Of a stretch of 64,000 nt of DNA, positions 54,083-63,375 are shown piece after piece; the stretch's first letter is position 1, and each line of letters begins with the position of its first letter. The notes beneath the pieces were generated by a model. It saw nothing but the letters and a program-made list of their open reading frames with translations. It did no database searches and was not told the DNA's origin. The translations under genes and the position numbers were made by a program. Origin of the DNA: Ureibacillus composti (GTDB lineage: Bacteria > Bacillota > Bacilli > Bacillales_A > Planococcaceae). The stretch spans positions 1,567,001-1,631,000 of the forward strand of contig JAUCEP010000002.1 of NCBI GenBank assembly GCA_030348875.1. Direction: 5' to 3'.

Positions 54083-54723
54083 AAATAACTATTTGGTCAG
54101 ATTTTGTATGTCCATTCTGCTATATTGGGGAAGCCAATTTAGAAAAAGCTTTGGAGAATTTTGAGCATGCAGATGAAGTTGAAATCGAGTACAAGAGTTT
54201 CTTACTTTCACCAGATGCACAATACACACCGGGTAAGGACTATTATCAAGCCTTTTCGGATCTAAAGGGAGTACCTCTAGAACAATCAAAAGCGATGATG
54301 AAACAAGTAGTGGAAATGGCAGCGAATTCTGGCGTAACGATCAACTATGATATTGCGAAATTTACAAACACAGTTAAATCACATCATGTCTTCCAATACG
54401 CGAAGGAACAAGGAAAAGGCAATGAATTCTTTAAACGCTTTTATAATGCGCATTTTAACGAGGGCGAAGTGTTAAGTGATGAAGAAACGATTGTCCGTTT
54501 AGCTAAAGAAGTAGGTCTCGATGAAGCAAAAGTACGAACAATCATCGAAGATCAAGAGTACGCGAATGATGTAACAACAGATCTTGCTGAGTCTCGTCGC
54601 GTGGGTGTTCAAGGTGTACCTTTCTTTGTATTCGACAATAAGTATGCAGCCTCTGGAGCGCGACCACCAGAATACTTTAAACAAGTGTTAGATAAAGTTT
54701 GGGAAGAAAAAGCAAATCAATAA
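54079..54723 (+). CDS. DsbA-family FrnE-like thiol oxidoreductase
   Basis: 214 residues from ATG 54079 (GAGGGAGAAAA before it; the longer frame to 54043 lacks an RBS). DSBA/FrnE fold: IWSDFVCPFCYIGEANLEKA with CPFC active site, DYYQAFSDLKGVPLEQSKAM helical insert, and cis-Pro loop VGVQGVPFFVFDNKYAASGA. Cytoplasmic, no signal peptide. In Deinococcus and Bacillus relatives it aids oxidative-stress tolerance. Coupled to the upstream small protein. A terminator follows. Confidence 0.92.
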   Translation: MKITIWSDFVCPFCYIGEANLEKALENFEHADEVEIEYKSFLLSPDAQYTPGKDYYQAFSDLKGVPLEQSKAMMKQVVEMAANSGVTINYDIAKFTNTVKSHHVFQYAKEQGKGNEFFKRFYNAHFNEGEVLSDEETIVRLAKEVGLDEAKVRTIIEDQEYANDVTTDLAESRRVGVQGVPFFVFDNKYAASGARPPEYFKQVLDKVWEEKANQ

Positions 54724-54742
54724 CTGTTAAGAAGAATCGAAA

Positions 54743-54787
54743 GCCTGAGAGAAACTGTTTTAAACAGCGTTCTCTTGGGTTTTTTTA
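54743..54787 (+). terminator. Terminator after the DsbA-like gene
   Basis: CCTGAGAGAA-A-CTGTTT pairs with AAACAG…TTCTCTTGGG and is followed by TTTTTT. Confidence 0.8.
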
Positions 54788-54963
54788 GTCCAATTTGATA
54801 ATACTTAGTATTGAACTAGCATTACGTTTGGCAACCCGAAATACTTTATTTGCACCAATTGGGTAGAAAAGTAGGAAGCTTTTCCTAGTAATACATAAAA
54901 TAAATATAGGAATCATTGGTAGTCGACTAGCACTTTTACCTGAGGTTATACTGTAACCTCACA

Positions 54964-55050
54964 TATCGAAAAGGCAAACCTTATTGAAAAATGGGGACGC
55001 AAAGCCACAGATCTAAGACATCCTTGTTATGATGGCTGGGCTATCGAAGG
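54964..55050 (+). ncRNA. Cyclic-di-GMP-I (GEMM) riboswitch
   Basis: Core pieces match GEMM-I: AAAAGGCAAACC, then GAAAAATGGGGACGCAAAG, CCA, a variable P2, and TGGCTGGGCT. Short P1 TCGA/TCGA (54966-54969 with 55044-55047). The Shine-Dalgarno GAAGGGAG (55046-55053) abuts P1, so ligand could gate translation of the GGDEF gene that starts at 55060. Confidence 0.82.
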
Positions 55051-55059
55051 GAGATCACA

Positions 55060-56151
55060 ATGAAACTTTTTGCAAGAAGAATCATGTTTATTTCAATCTT
55101 AATCATATTGATTTCATTATTGGATTTCGTAGATAATACAATCATTCGCCTCTTTAAATTTGAGGATGAAGGTATATTTGAATTAGTTGTAGATTTCATT
55201 AGCCCAATTTTTGAAGTAACTTTAATGTTCTGGGCTTTGTTTACAGGCAAAAAAGTCATAAATCAAATTCAAAAAGAAGATGAACATTATAAACGTTTAG
55301 TCCAATTATCTCCAGAAGCCATTATTATTCATAAGAAAGGGAAAATCCTCTTTATCAATGAAAGTGGCGCTAACTTATTAGGTTCGAGTTCATCAAGTGA
55401 ATTAATCAATCGTAACGTCAGTGATTTTGTCCATGATGATTCAAAAGGACTGTTTCACACTTTATTAGGACAAATAGAAAAACGCCCAAATAGTGAATTC
55501 AACCAGCAAATTAAAATGAGAAGAGTGGATGGTGCGATCATTGACCTAGAATATAAATCAACTAAGATTGATTTCAAAGGTCAATCAGTTAGAGAATTGA
55601 TCATTAGAGATATTACAATCCAAAAGAGCGAAATTGAAAATGTAAAGCGCTTAGCATATCAAGATGAGTTAACGGGATTACCAAACCGAAGAGCCATTAT
55701 GGATCAACTTACTCAGCTGTTGAAAACATCAGAAAAGAATGAACTGAACTTTGGGGTTATGTTTATTGATTTGGATGGGTTTAAGCAAGTGAATGACTCG
55801 TTTGGTCATGACGGAGGAGACATTCTCCTAAAACAAGTAAGTGAATACTTTAAAAGATGTGTAGAAGGAAAGGGGACCGTCGCGAGAGTAGGTGGCGATG
55901 AGTTTTTAGTTGTTCTCAATCAAGTTGGCCACGATGAACATATAAAGGTCGCAGAAAAGATGATTGAAAGCTTAAGTTCTCCAATGATTATCTTTGGAAA
56001 AAAAGCCCGTGTTACTCCAAGTATAGGGATTGCCCTATATCCACAACATGGTCATGAAGTAAGAGAATTAATTAGGAATGCCGACGTGGCGATGTACCAG
56101 GCGAAACAAAGTGGGAAAAATAATTTTCAACTATTTGGGGGAGGGACATAG
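55060..56151 (+). CDS. Membrane PAS-GGDEF diguanylate cyclase
   Basis: 363 residues. Two hydrophobic segments (about 8-24 and 42-65), one PAS domain at about 76-190 (AIIIHKKGKILFINESGANL, NVSDFVHDDSKG, RDITIQKSE), and a GGDEF domain at about 196-360 with DELTGLPNRRA, FIDLDGFKQVNDSFGHDGGD and RVGGDEF intact, so an active cyclic-di-GMP synthase is likely. No RxxD inhibitory I-site is evident five residues before GGDEF. It lies directly after a cyclic-di-GMP-I riboswitch, implying feedback by its own product. The C-terminal GGGT and TAG stop are read from a REP element. Confidence 0.92.
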   Translation: MKLFARRIMFISILIILISLLDFVDNTIIRLFKFEDEGIFELVVDFISPIFEVTLMFWALFTGKKVINQIQKEDEHYKRLVQLSPEAIIIHKKGKILFINESGANLLGSSSSSELINRNVSDFVHDDSKGLFHTLLGQIEKRPNSEFNQQIKMRRVDGAIIDLEYKSTKIDFKGQSVRELIIRDITIQKSEIENVKRLAYQDELTGLPNRRAIMDQLTQLLKTSEKNELNFGVMFIDLDGFKQVNDSFGHDGGDILLKQVSEYFKRCVEGKGTVARVGGDEFLVVLNQVGHDEHIKVAEKMIESLSSPMIIFGKKARVTPSIGIALYPQHGHEVRELIRNADVAMYQAKQSGKNNFQLFGGGT

Positions 56152-56220
56152 GGGACAGGTGGGACAGGTCCCTTGTCCCACCCAAAACGTGGGACAGTGA
56201 ACCTGTCCCTACTGTCCCAC
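56142..56220. repeat. REP-like repeat 13 (inverted pair) between convergent genes
   Basis: GAGGGACATAGGGGACAGGT, GGGACAGGTC-CCTTGTCCCA and, facing it, TGGGACAGTGAACC-TGTCCCT-ACTGTCCCAC. The first TAG is the stop of the GGDEF gene; the second end is four bases from the PucR stop. Confidence 0.92.
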
Positions 56221-56223
56221 TCC

Positions 56224-57423
56224 CTACACAACTCCGAATTCACTCAATAGTTCCGAACAAATATGAATTTTTACGGCTAAAGAAAGTTGTTCGTAGTGCT
56301 CGGGTTTTTTGAAGTTTAATCCGGTTAGTTGTGCAACTCGATCTAGACGATAACGTAGCGTGTTTTCATGCAAAGATAATTTCTTCGACAATTCATGTAA
56401 ATTTCCGTTACACATAATAAATTGAGTAAGTGTTTCGAATAGCAACAATGTATTCTCCGCATCAAAGTCCCTCAAAGGATTTAAATGACGTTCGCTAAAC
56501 CGTTGCATCGTTTCGGTTTGCGCAAAAGGAAAAATAGTCTTATAGGTTCCAATTTCTTCATATTTCAACAATTCCGAATGTTCTTGATGGTGTAAAAGGG
56601 CAGCGTAAAAAGCTTCATGTATTGCTTGTTTGATCTCTTCTATTCGATAATGAAGATCGCTTACTCCAATTGCGAACTGTGTATTTGTATCTAAAAGTGT
56701 TTGAATGATTTCCGTTAATAAGATGTCTTGATCCTGGGAGTCAATAAAATCATTAGAATATAATAGTAGAAACCCGTTGTTATATCGGAATAAGGAATTA
56801 GAGGGTAAATTCAGTTTGCTATTTTTAAATGAAGTATGAATCTTAAAAAATTGTTGATTGTCTAAATGTCCTTGAACATAAAAATACATAATGAAAAAGT
56901 TATTCTTAAAGGATGGATTAAGTTGTAGCGCATGTTGCCTAATATGAACTGGATCAAGAGATTTATATAAGATCGTATCAATTTTTGTTTGACCGAAATG
57001 TGAGTTTCCTAGCAGTTCAATCGAATCTTTTATCGATATAATAATGTTCTCAAAATACATTGTTGAATCAATGAGAAATATAGGAAAGTCCATTGATTCA
57101 GCATACCGGAGCACAGAATCATGAATAGTTAATCGATAAACATTTTTAATGGCTAAACCACTTGCTTTTTTATTAACCAAGTATTTAATCGCATCATTAA
57201 TAAGGTATTCTTCATCCTTTGCATATAAAAATGTGGTTAACGCAAATTGATGCTCCTGAAAATTACTATGAACATATCGATCCTTTAAACTGCGATCAAG
57301 CTCGTAGTCCAAAATTCCGCACGATGATATTTTTCTACTAAGCCCTTTTTCCCCTGTAATGAGCTTCATTCCATCGAAGACGTTTAAGTCTATTAAATCT
57401 TTTAGTGTCACATCCACGAACAT
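56224..57423 (-). CDS. PucR/CdaR-type transcriptional regulator
   Basis: 399 residues. N-terminal PucR domain: DVTLKDLIDLNVFDGMKLIT, GEKGLSRKISSCGILDYELD. Middle GGDEF-like region around 160-280, and a C-terminal PucR-type HTH_30: LHELSKKLSLHENTLRYRLD, RVAQLTGLNFKKPEHYEQLS. PucR-type activators respond to nitrogen or small-molecule signals; this copy is next to an amino-acid ABC transporter gene cluster (57791-60132) in divergent orientation, 367 bp apart, which it may control. Confidence 0.9.
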   Translation of the reverse strand: MFVDVTLKDLIDLNVFDGMKLITGEKGLSRKISSCGILDYELDRSLKDRYVHSNFQEHQFALTTFLYAKDEEYLINDAIKYLVNKKASGLAIKNVYRLTIHDSVLRYAESMDFPIFLIDSTMYFENIIISIKDSIELLGNSHFGQTKIDTILYKSLDPVHIRQHALQLNPSFKNNFFIMYFYVQGHLDNQQFFKIHTSFKNSKLNLPSNSLFRYNNGFLLLYSNDFIDSQDQDILLTEIIQTLLDTNTQFAIGVSDLHYRIEEIKQAIHEAFYAALLHHQEHSELLKYEEIGTYKTIFPFAQTETMQRFSERHLNPLRDFDAENTLLLFETLTQFIMCNGNLHELSKKLSLHENTLRYRLDRVAQLTGLNFKKPEHYEQLSLAVKIHICSELLSEFGVV

Positions 57424-57790
57424 TTCCCCTTGTGTTTAAATTCGCAATTTTTAATTATTCAGAATATTACGTGTAAATTCGTCATTTTTCAACATAAAAA
57501 GTTCGTCTGTTTAGAAGAATTCAAACTAAAAGTTAAAAAAATATAATAGAATGAAGTGAATTTTGTAATAATTTATAATATTGGTAGTTTACAATCTATT
57601 CTAACTTTTGTAAAATGTGATTAATCTTATATTGCTAGCTTGGAGGGTGCAGATTGATAGGGTTGAAGGTTAAAGGATTTATTTTGTAGAAAATTATCAG
57701 AAATATCAAAAATGTGAAAGAAAACTTTGGAATATACTCCCAAAGGAACTTGTTTTAAAACACATCTAAAAGACACTAGGGGGAAATATC

Positions 57791-58624
57791 GTGAAAAAGT
57801 CATTATTAATGTTATTACTAATTATTGGATCCGCGATTATGTTAGCAGCGTGTGGATCGGATAATGCGGAAAAAGAAGAAGTATCTGCTGACCCAGAAAA
57901 ATTAGTTGTACAAGTAGGGACAAGTCCAACATACCCACCATTTGATTCAGAAGAAAATGGTGAACTTACTGGTTTTGACATTGAGTTAATCAAAAAAATC
58001 GGTGAAGTAGAAGGTTTCGATGTTGAATTTTCAACTATGCAATTTGATGGTTTAATTCCAGCATTAAAAGCAGGTCAAGTTGATGTGGTAGTAGGTGCAT
58101 TATCAATTACTGACAAACGTCTTGAAAGTGTTAGCTTCTCAAACGCTTACTATAAATCAGGACTTTCTATTTTAACTAAACCTGATTCAGGTATTAAAGG
58201 CTTCGATGATCTAGATGGAAAATTAATCGGTATTCAAAAAGGAACTTCATCTTACAACTACATGATTGGTAACGGTATTGAAGATCAAAACATTAAACAA
58301 TATGCTGATATTGCAACAGCTTATAGTGCACTTGATAATGGTGGTGTAGATGCAATTCTTTATGACAACCCATCTAACATTAACTATATTCAAACACAAG
58401 ATACAGATAGTGAAATCGTTGGTGACATTTTAGCTGGTGAATATTATGGAATTGCAATCAACAAAGATAAAGAAGATTTAGTTACAAAAATCAATGATGG
58501 ATTAGCTAAACTTCAAGAAAATGGCGAATACGACAAATTATTTGTTGATTACTTAAATGGTGAAAAGAATGGTTTCGTAGAAGGGGTAGCAAAACCTGAA
58601 GATGTACTAATTAAAGTTGACTAA
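57791..58624 (+). CDS. Amino-acid ABC transporter substrate-binding lipoprotein
   Basis: 277 residues. Lipoprotein signal KKSLLMLLLIIGSAIMLAAC with Cys20. SBP_bac_3 core: VQVGTSPTYPPFDSEENGEL, TGFDIELIKKIGEVEG, ALKAGQVDVVVGALSITDKR, GIQKGTSSYNY. The pattern is that of polar amino-acid binding proteins; ligand not determined. GGGGGAAATATC precedes the GTG start. A terminator-like hairpin at 58658 lies before the permease gene and could make the binding protein more abundant than the permease and ATPase. The 57424-57790 gap carries no gene I see. Confidence 0.92.
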   Translation: MKKSLLMLLLIIGSAIMLAACGSDNAEKEEVSADPEKLVVQVGTSPTYPPFDSEENGELTGFDIELIKKIGEVEGFDVEFSTMQFDGLIPALKAGQVDVVVGALSITDKRLESVSFSNAYYKSGLSILTKPDSGIKGFDDLDGKLIGIQKGTSSYNYMIGNGIEDQNIKQYADIATAYSALDNGGVDAILYDNPSNINYIQTQDTDSEIVGDILAGEYYGIAINKDKEDLVTKINDGLAKLQENGEYDKLFVDYLNGEKNGFVEGVAKPEDVLIKVD

Positions 58625-58657
58625 GATTTTATTTATTAAATAGTATGAGATTCATAT

Positions 58658-58692
58658 AAAGGGAAATTGGTAAAAAGCTAATTTCCTTTTAT
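58658..58692 (+). terminator. Intercistronic attenuating terminator
   Basis: AAAGGGAAATT/AATTTCCTTTT with 11-base loop between the binding-protein and permease genes. Confidence 0.65.
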
Positions 58693-58748
58693 CTCCTTGC
58701 TAACATCTAAGATTTCTATGGCAAGATCATTTTAAAGGAGGGGCGCGA

Positions 58749-59423
58749 GTGAATACACAAGTCATTTGGGATAACTTTCCACAATTAATGGAAGGTCTTA
58801 AGTATACAGTATACTATTCAATTGCAGCAATTGTACTTGCAGTTATTTTTGGTTTAATAGCTGCTTTGATGAAGCTTTCTAAGATTTCTGTTTTAAGAGC
58901 AATTTCTTCGATTTATGTTGAGGTCTTCCGTTCGACGCCATTATTAGTACAATTATTCTTTATCGTGTTTGGTTTAACGGGAGTATTACCATTAAATGAA
59001 TGGTTTGGTCAAAAAGCGTACCCGATTATTGCTGCGACAATTACGCTCGCATTACATGAGGGTGCTTATATTTCCGAAATCATTCGAGCAGGTATTCTTG
59101 GAGTGGACCGCGGGCAAAAGGAAGCAGCCGCAAGTATTGGGATGAGAGAATTTCAAACGATGCGCTATATTGTCCTACCGCAAGCGTTTAAGCGTATGAT
59201 TCCACCACTTGTTAATCAATCAGCACAAACAATTAAAGATACATCTTTATTAGCACCAATCGGAATTATTGACTTAGTTTATCGTGGTCAAATCGTTATT
59301 TCATCAACATTTGAACCATTTACAATTTGGATTGCAATTGGTGTAATTTATTTCATCATTATCTTCTCCGTATCACAATTTGCTGGCTATCTAGAAAGGA
59401 GGGTCCAACTTGATAAACGTTGA
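58749..59423 (+). CDS. Amino-acid ABC transporter permease
   Basis: 224 residues from GTG 58749 with AGGAGGGGCGCGA upstream. About five hydrophobic segments. EAA loop: [28 protein letters not shown]. Single permease gene, so it likely works as a homodimer, unlike the two-permease system at 1590. The 3' end overlaps the ATPase gene by 14 bp, so translation is coupled. Confidence 0.92.
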   Translation: MNTQVIWDNFPQLMEGLKYTVYYSIAAIVLAVIFGLIAALMKLSKISVLRAISSIYVEVFRSTPLLVQLFFIVFGLTGVLPLNEWFGQKAYPIIAATITLALHEGAYISEIIRAGILGVDRGQKEAAASIGMREFQTMRYIVLPQAFKRMIPPLVNQSAQTIKDTSLLAPIGIIDLVYRGQIVISSTFEPFTIWIAIGVIYFIIIFSVSQFAGYLERRVQLDKR

Positions 59424-60132
59424 AAACCTTCATAAATCATATGGAAAACTTGAAATTTTAAAAGGGATCAGTACCCAAATTAAACCTCAAGAAGTGGTTG
59501 TTGTCATTGGACCATCTGGTAGCGGTAAAAGTACTTTCCTACGATGCCTGAATGGACTTGAGGAAACAACGAGTGGGAAAATTGAAATTGTTGGAAGAGA
59601 ATTAACAAATCCGAAAACGGATATTCACGAACTAAGACAACATGTGGGTATGTGCTTCCAACAATTCAACTTATTCAAGCATTTAACAATTTTGGAGAAC
59701 ATTACAATTGGCCCAATCAAGGTTCTTAAGAGAAGTAAGGCAGAAAGTGAACAAATTGCCCGAGAATTATTAAAAAAAGTTGGGCTACAAGATAAAGAAA
59801 AAAATTACCCTGACCAGCTTTCAGGTGGTCAACAGCAACGTGTGGCTATTGCTCGTGCGTTAGCGATGAAGCCGAAAGTTATGTTATTCGATGAACCAAC
59901 ATCCGCCCTTGACCCAGAAATGGTTGGGGAAGTGCTAAAGGTAATGGCGGATCTTGCACATGAAGGAATGACAATGGTAATCGTAACACACGAAATGGGC
60001 TTCGCACGTGAAGTCGGTGACCGAGTTATTTTCATGGACGGTGGCTATCTTGTTGAAGAAGGCTCGCCTGAAGAAATTTTCGGCAACCCAAAAGAAGAGC
60101 GAACAAAAAGCTTCTTAGCAAAAGTGCTATAA
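59410..60132 (+). CDS. Amino-acid ABC transporter ATP-binding protein
   Basis: 240 residues from TTG 59410, preceded by GGAGGGTCCAAC, within the permease 3' end. Walker [16 protein letters not shown], signature [14 protein letters not shown], Walker [16 protein letters not shown]-loop VTHEMGF. GlnQ/HisP type, essentially full length. It powers uptake with the permease and binding protein. A terminator follows at 60180. Confidence 0.94.
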   Translation: MINVENLHKSYGKLEILKGISTQIKPQEVVVVIGPSGSGKSTFLRCLNGLEETTSGKIEIVGRELTNPKTDIHELRQHVGMCFQQFNLFKHLTILENITIGPIKVLKRSKAESEQIARELLKKVGLQDKEKNYPDQLSGGQQQRVAIARALAMKPKVMLFDEPTSALDPEMVGEVLKVMADLAHEGMTMVIVTHEMGFAREVGDRVIFMDGGYLVEEGSPEEIFGNPKEERTKSFLAKVL

Positions 60133-60179
60133 CGACCATCCGATCGAGCTAACAAATAAAGATTTGAATTACTAAAATT

Positions 60180-60231
60180 AAGCTGGCTACTTCGAGAGTA
60201 CTTTCCCTCTCAAAGTAAGGCAGCTTTTTTG
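60180..60231 (+). terminator. Terminator of the ABC transporter operon
   Basis: AAGCTGGCTACTT-C-GAGAG pairs with CTCTC-A-AAGTAAGGCAGCTT (minor mismatches), then TTTTTT. Confidence 0.82.
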
Positions 60232-60308
60232 TTGTAGAGATATTTGTTCCTTCAAAATATTTCTCGAAATGACTCCCAATCAGAAGATAAAAACTAGTAT
60301 GGAAATCA

Positions 60309-60776
60309 ATCGTAAAGACGGGAGGATGAAGACCAGATTCTAATCAGGGCACAAGCAAAAAGGTCTTCATCAAGTGTATGAAGACCAAAATCTAATTAGA
60401 GTACGAGTATATAGGTCTTCATCAGGGGGATGAAGACCAGAAACGTATCATGGTACAAGGAAAAAGGTCTTCATTGGGGGAATGAAGACCAAAATTTAAT
60501 CAGGGTATCAGGAAAAAGGTCTTCATTGGGGGAATGAAGGCCAAAATCTAATCAGAGTCCGAGTGAAAAGGTCTTCATTGGGGGAATGAAGACCAAAATC
60601 TAATCTAGGTACGAGTGAAAAGGTCTTCATCAGGTTTATGAAGACCAAAATCAAATCGAAGCACGAGCAAAAAGGTCTTCATCGGGTGTATGAAGACCAG
60701 AATCTAATCAGAGCACAAGCAAAGGGGTCTTTATCTGAATAAAGTCAAAGTCTGAAAGGAAATCGCTAGAATAGTC
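60309..60776. repeat. 52-bp tandem array with GGTCTTCAT/ATGAAGACC hairpins
   Basis: AGGTCTTCAT or variants occurs at 60361, 60413, 60465, 60517, 60569, 60621, 60673 and 60725, exactly 52 bp apart; a degenerate unit precedes at 60309. Each unit has inverted arms GGTCTTCAT and ATGAAGACC with a 7-8 base loop that varies, then a semi-conserved spacer ATCTAATCAGAGTACGAG. On the minus strand each hairpin is followed by TTTTT, like a terminator. Confidence 0.93.
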
Positions 60777-61155
60777 GTTCAAAGAAGGAATGAAGACCAA
60801 AACTAGATAATAAAATTATTAATCATTTCCTTACTTCGGTTGTAATAAAATAAAAATCATCCTGAATAATTTGTAAAAAAATACAATCCAACTCTAAGGA
60901 TTTTATAACATAATTCAATAACCTTACTTCTTACAATAACAATTATACTTCCATTTACAACATCCACATTATAGTTCATGTCAATCAATGTCACACTCAA
61001 ACTCTACCTACTCCTATAAAAACGTTAATTATCTACAAAAAATATAAGAGTTTTTCAGAATTTCCAACAAAGAACAAATTTGAAACCCACTAAACACCAA
61101 AATTATAATAACACTATAAATATCCAAGTCCTGTACATTTGAAAGTTCATACCGA
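60777..61155. other. AT-rich gene-free region
   Basis: No gene; AT-rich with many TA-rich runs between the 52-bp array and the aminotransferase gene. Probably includes the promoter of that gene (no clear -35/-10). Confidence 0.5.
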
Positions 61156-61188
61156 TTGAAATCTAGTAAATTAAAAGGAGAGTTCAAC

Positions 61189-62322
61189 ATGAACATTAAA
61201 GATTTTAAACTAGAAAAATGGTTAAACCCAATCGTAGATGATGCAAAATATAATTTGGGCTCAAGTTGTGTAAAAGCATTTACAGTTGAAGAGTTATTTG
61301 AATTTATTGGTGCAGATGTCTTTGAATTTACGAAAGAGCTCCAAAAAATGAGTCTTCATTATGGACACTTTTTCGGGTTTGAAAGGCTGTTAATTGCAAT
61401 TAGCAAAATGTATGAAGATGTCTCAAAAGAAATGATCTTAACGGTACATGGGGGCACAGGGGCTAATAACATAGTTATCACGGAATTAGTGGAGCCAACT
61501 GACAATGTTGTTGCAATTGTACCAAATTACCAACAGCATTATTCAATACCGGAGTCTCTTGGGGCTGAGGTGAGATTCCTTGAGCTAAAAGAAGAGAATG
61601 GTTATTTGCCTGATCTGAATGAATTAAAAAGTTTAGTCGACCAAAACACAAAAATGATCACTCTTTCAAATCCAAACAATCCGACTGGTGCTTTCATAGA
61701 AAAAGAAATGCTTGAAGAAATTTGTAAGATTGCTGCTAGTGTAGATGCTTATGTGCTTTGTGATGAAATATATCGCGGTTTAAAAGAAACGTATATGACG
61801 TCAATTGTCGATCTGTATGAAAAGGGAATTGCAACAAGTAGTACGTCAAAGGTGTTTTCAATGGCTGGAACTCGTGTAGGCTGGATTGTTACAAGGGATA
61901 AAGAAACGTTTGATCGACTCGAAAATAGACGTTCATACGACACAATTTGTAACGGTGTGTTTGATGAATTAATCACAGCGATTGCATTCGAACATTTTGA
62001 AAAGATCTTGGAAAGAAGCCGAGAAATTGTTGGTGAAAGTAAAGCTATTTTTGATAAATGGATCAAAACGCAATCTCACTTATCTTGTGATTATGACCAA
62101 TGGGGGACGACTGCCTTCATCAAATATGACTTTGATATCCCGAGTGATGAATTGTGTAAGGATATCCTTGAAAAAGCGAGTGTCGCACTCTGCTATGGTG
62201 ACTGCTTTGAAATCCCTAACACATTCCGTCTTGGCTATGCATTCGGTGATCCGAAGACGTTAGAGGAAGGTCTCAATGTACTAGGAGAATATTTTGCTAA
62301 CTTAAAAATTGCTACAAAATAA
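61189..62322 (+). CDS. PLP-dependent class I/II aminotransferase
   Basis: 377 residues from ATG 61189 (AAAAGGAGAGTTCAAC before it; an in-frame ATG 33 bases upstream lacks an RBS). Fold-type I features: GGTGANNIVITELVEPTDNV, YQQHYSIPESLGAEVRFLEL, SNPNNPTGAF, CDEIYRGL, and the PLP lysine in TSSTSKVFSMAGTRVGWIVT. It resembles the aminotransferases that act on arginine-like or other polar substrates (capreomycidine-synthase-like), but the substrate is unknown. It lies downstream of an amino-acid ABC importer and may act on the imported amino acid. Confidence 0.9.
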   Translation: MNIKDFKLEKWLNPIVDDAKYNLGSSCVKAFTVEELFEFIGADVFEFTKELQKMSLHYGHFFGFERLLIAISKMYEDVSKEMILTVHGGTGANNIVITELVEPTDNVVAIVPNYQQHYSIPESLGAEVRFLELKEENGYLPDLNELKSLVDQNTKMITLSNPNNPTGAFIEKEMLEEICKIAASVDAYVLCDEIYRGLKETYMTSIVDLYEKGIATSSTSKVFSMAGTRVGWIVTRDKETFDRLENRRSYDTICNGVFDELITAIAFEHFEKILERSREIVGESKAIFDKWIKTQSHLSCDYDQWGTTAFIKYDFDIPSDELCKDILEKASVALCYGDCFEIPNTFRLGYAFGDPKTLEEGLNVLGEYFANLKIATK

Positions 62323-62479
62323 ATAAATTAATCTTAAAGGGTTTCAGGAATTTAGTTTTCTTCAACCTTTCTATAGAAATCTAAATAAGTTTGATAATCA
62401 AGCCAAAAATACTCACGAATAAGGACAAACCATCCTCCCATATACATGTAATGTATTGATAAAATAAAGGAGGGTCAGA

Positions 62480-63268
62480 ATGGCTAATCCGATTGTTGCA
62501 CGGTCATTGGATGAAATTCGTTTTTGGTCAAGAATTATGAAAGAACATGCTTTTTTCTTAAGCTTAGGTTTTACGTATGATCAAAAACAATTAATCGCTG
62601 AAGCGCAACACTTTATTGACCTATTCGAACGGATTGAAGAAAAGTTAAGCAGACTCACTGTCAACTCCGAGCCACGTCTTGTTCAAGCATTTAATAATGA
62701 GGTACATCAAGCAGCAGTCGCAATTTGGGCGTATAAAAGAAAAGTGTTAGGTATGACACTACGGTGTGAAATTCGCCATAACAATTACCCTTTACTGATT
62801 GATCACATTAGTAGAGAAGCTGCATACTTTGCGAACCGCTTAAAGGAACTGAATGCGGGAGTCCTTGCCCCAAAACCAGATGACATTATTAAAGAGAACG
62901 TGTTCTTTCTTAAAATTATGGCCGACCATGCGAAGTTTATTGGCCACCTGTTAGATCCGTCAGAAAGAAAATTAGTTGACCAGGCAAGAGAATTTAGTCA
63001 TGATTTTGACCAACTACTATATCAGGCAATTGATCTAGAGCATATGAAACCACAATCTAAAACAATCCCATTATTAGATCAAATGTTAGATCAAAATCGC
63101 GTATCCGTAAAATCTTTGCGAGACTTTAAGAAAACTGCGCGTGAATTAATCGAAGCATGTCGGATTAAAAGCAATATTCACCCTCTTTTAGCAGACCATA
63201 CTTTTAGAGAAGCCGAGAGATTCCTGGAAATTATCGATTTATATGAGGCGACTTTGGAAAATGGCTAA
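62480..63268 (+). CDS. DUF2935 helical protein
   Basis: 262 residues with an internal duplication: a helix-rich module at 5-125 (ARSLDEIRFWSRIMKEHAFF, LSLGFTYDQKQLIAEAQHFI) and a second at 135-262 (NVFFLKIMADHAKFIGHLLD, PSERKLVDQAREFSHDFDQL). This is the DUF2935 four-helix-bundle family common in Bacillales, perhaps ferritin-like and metal-binding (conserved E/H residues WSRIMKEHAFF and MADHAKFIGH). The role is unknown. AAAGGAGGGTCAGA gives a strong RBS. Confidence 0.88.
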   Translation: MANPIVARSLDEIRFWSRIMKEHAFFLSLGFTYDQKQLIAEAQHFIDLFERIEEKLSRLTVNSEPRLVQAFNNEVHQAAVAIWAYKRKVLGMTLRCEIRHNNYPLLIDHISREAAYFANRLKELNAGVLAPKPDDIIKENVFFLKIMADHAKFIGHLLDPSERKLVDQAREFSHDFDQLLYQAIDLEHMKPQSKTIPLLDQMLDQNRVSVKSLRDFKKTARELIEACRIKSNIHPLLADHTFREAERFLEIIDLYEATLENG

Positions 63269-63339
63269 CTTTTAATTTTAAGCATTAATGCTTTGAAACT
63301 TTTTGGATGAAGAACATTTTTACAATTTAAGGTAACGGA

Positions 63340-63375
63340 AAAGGTCTTCATCTCGTTAATGAAGACCTTTTTGTC
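63340..63375 (+). terminator. Terminator related to the 52-bp array hairpin
   Basis: AAAGGTCTTCAT…ATGAAGACCTTT followed by TTTGT. It uses the same arms as the 60.3-kb array. A second partial copy, GCGTCTTCATGTGGAAGAC, lies at 63397-63416. The remainder of 63376-63703 shows no gene. Confidence 0.8.

Noticed and set aside
60309..60776. CRISPR-like array
   Set aside because: Spacing is regular, but the intervening 25-30 bp are themselves related and not unique spacers; no cas gene is near. It is a tandem hairpin array.
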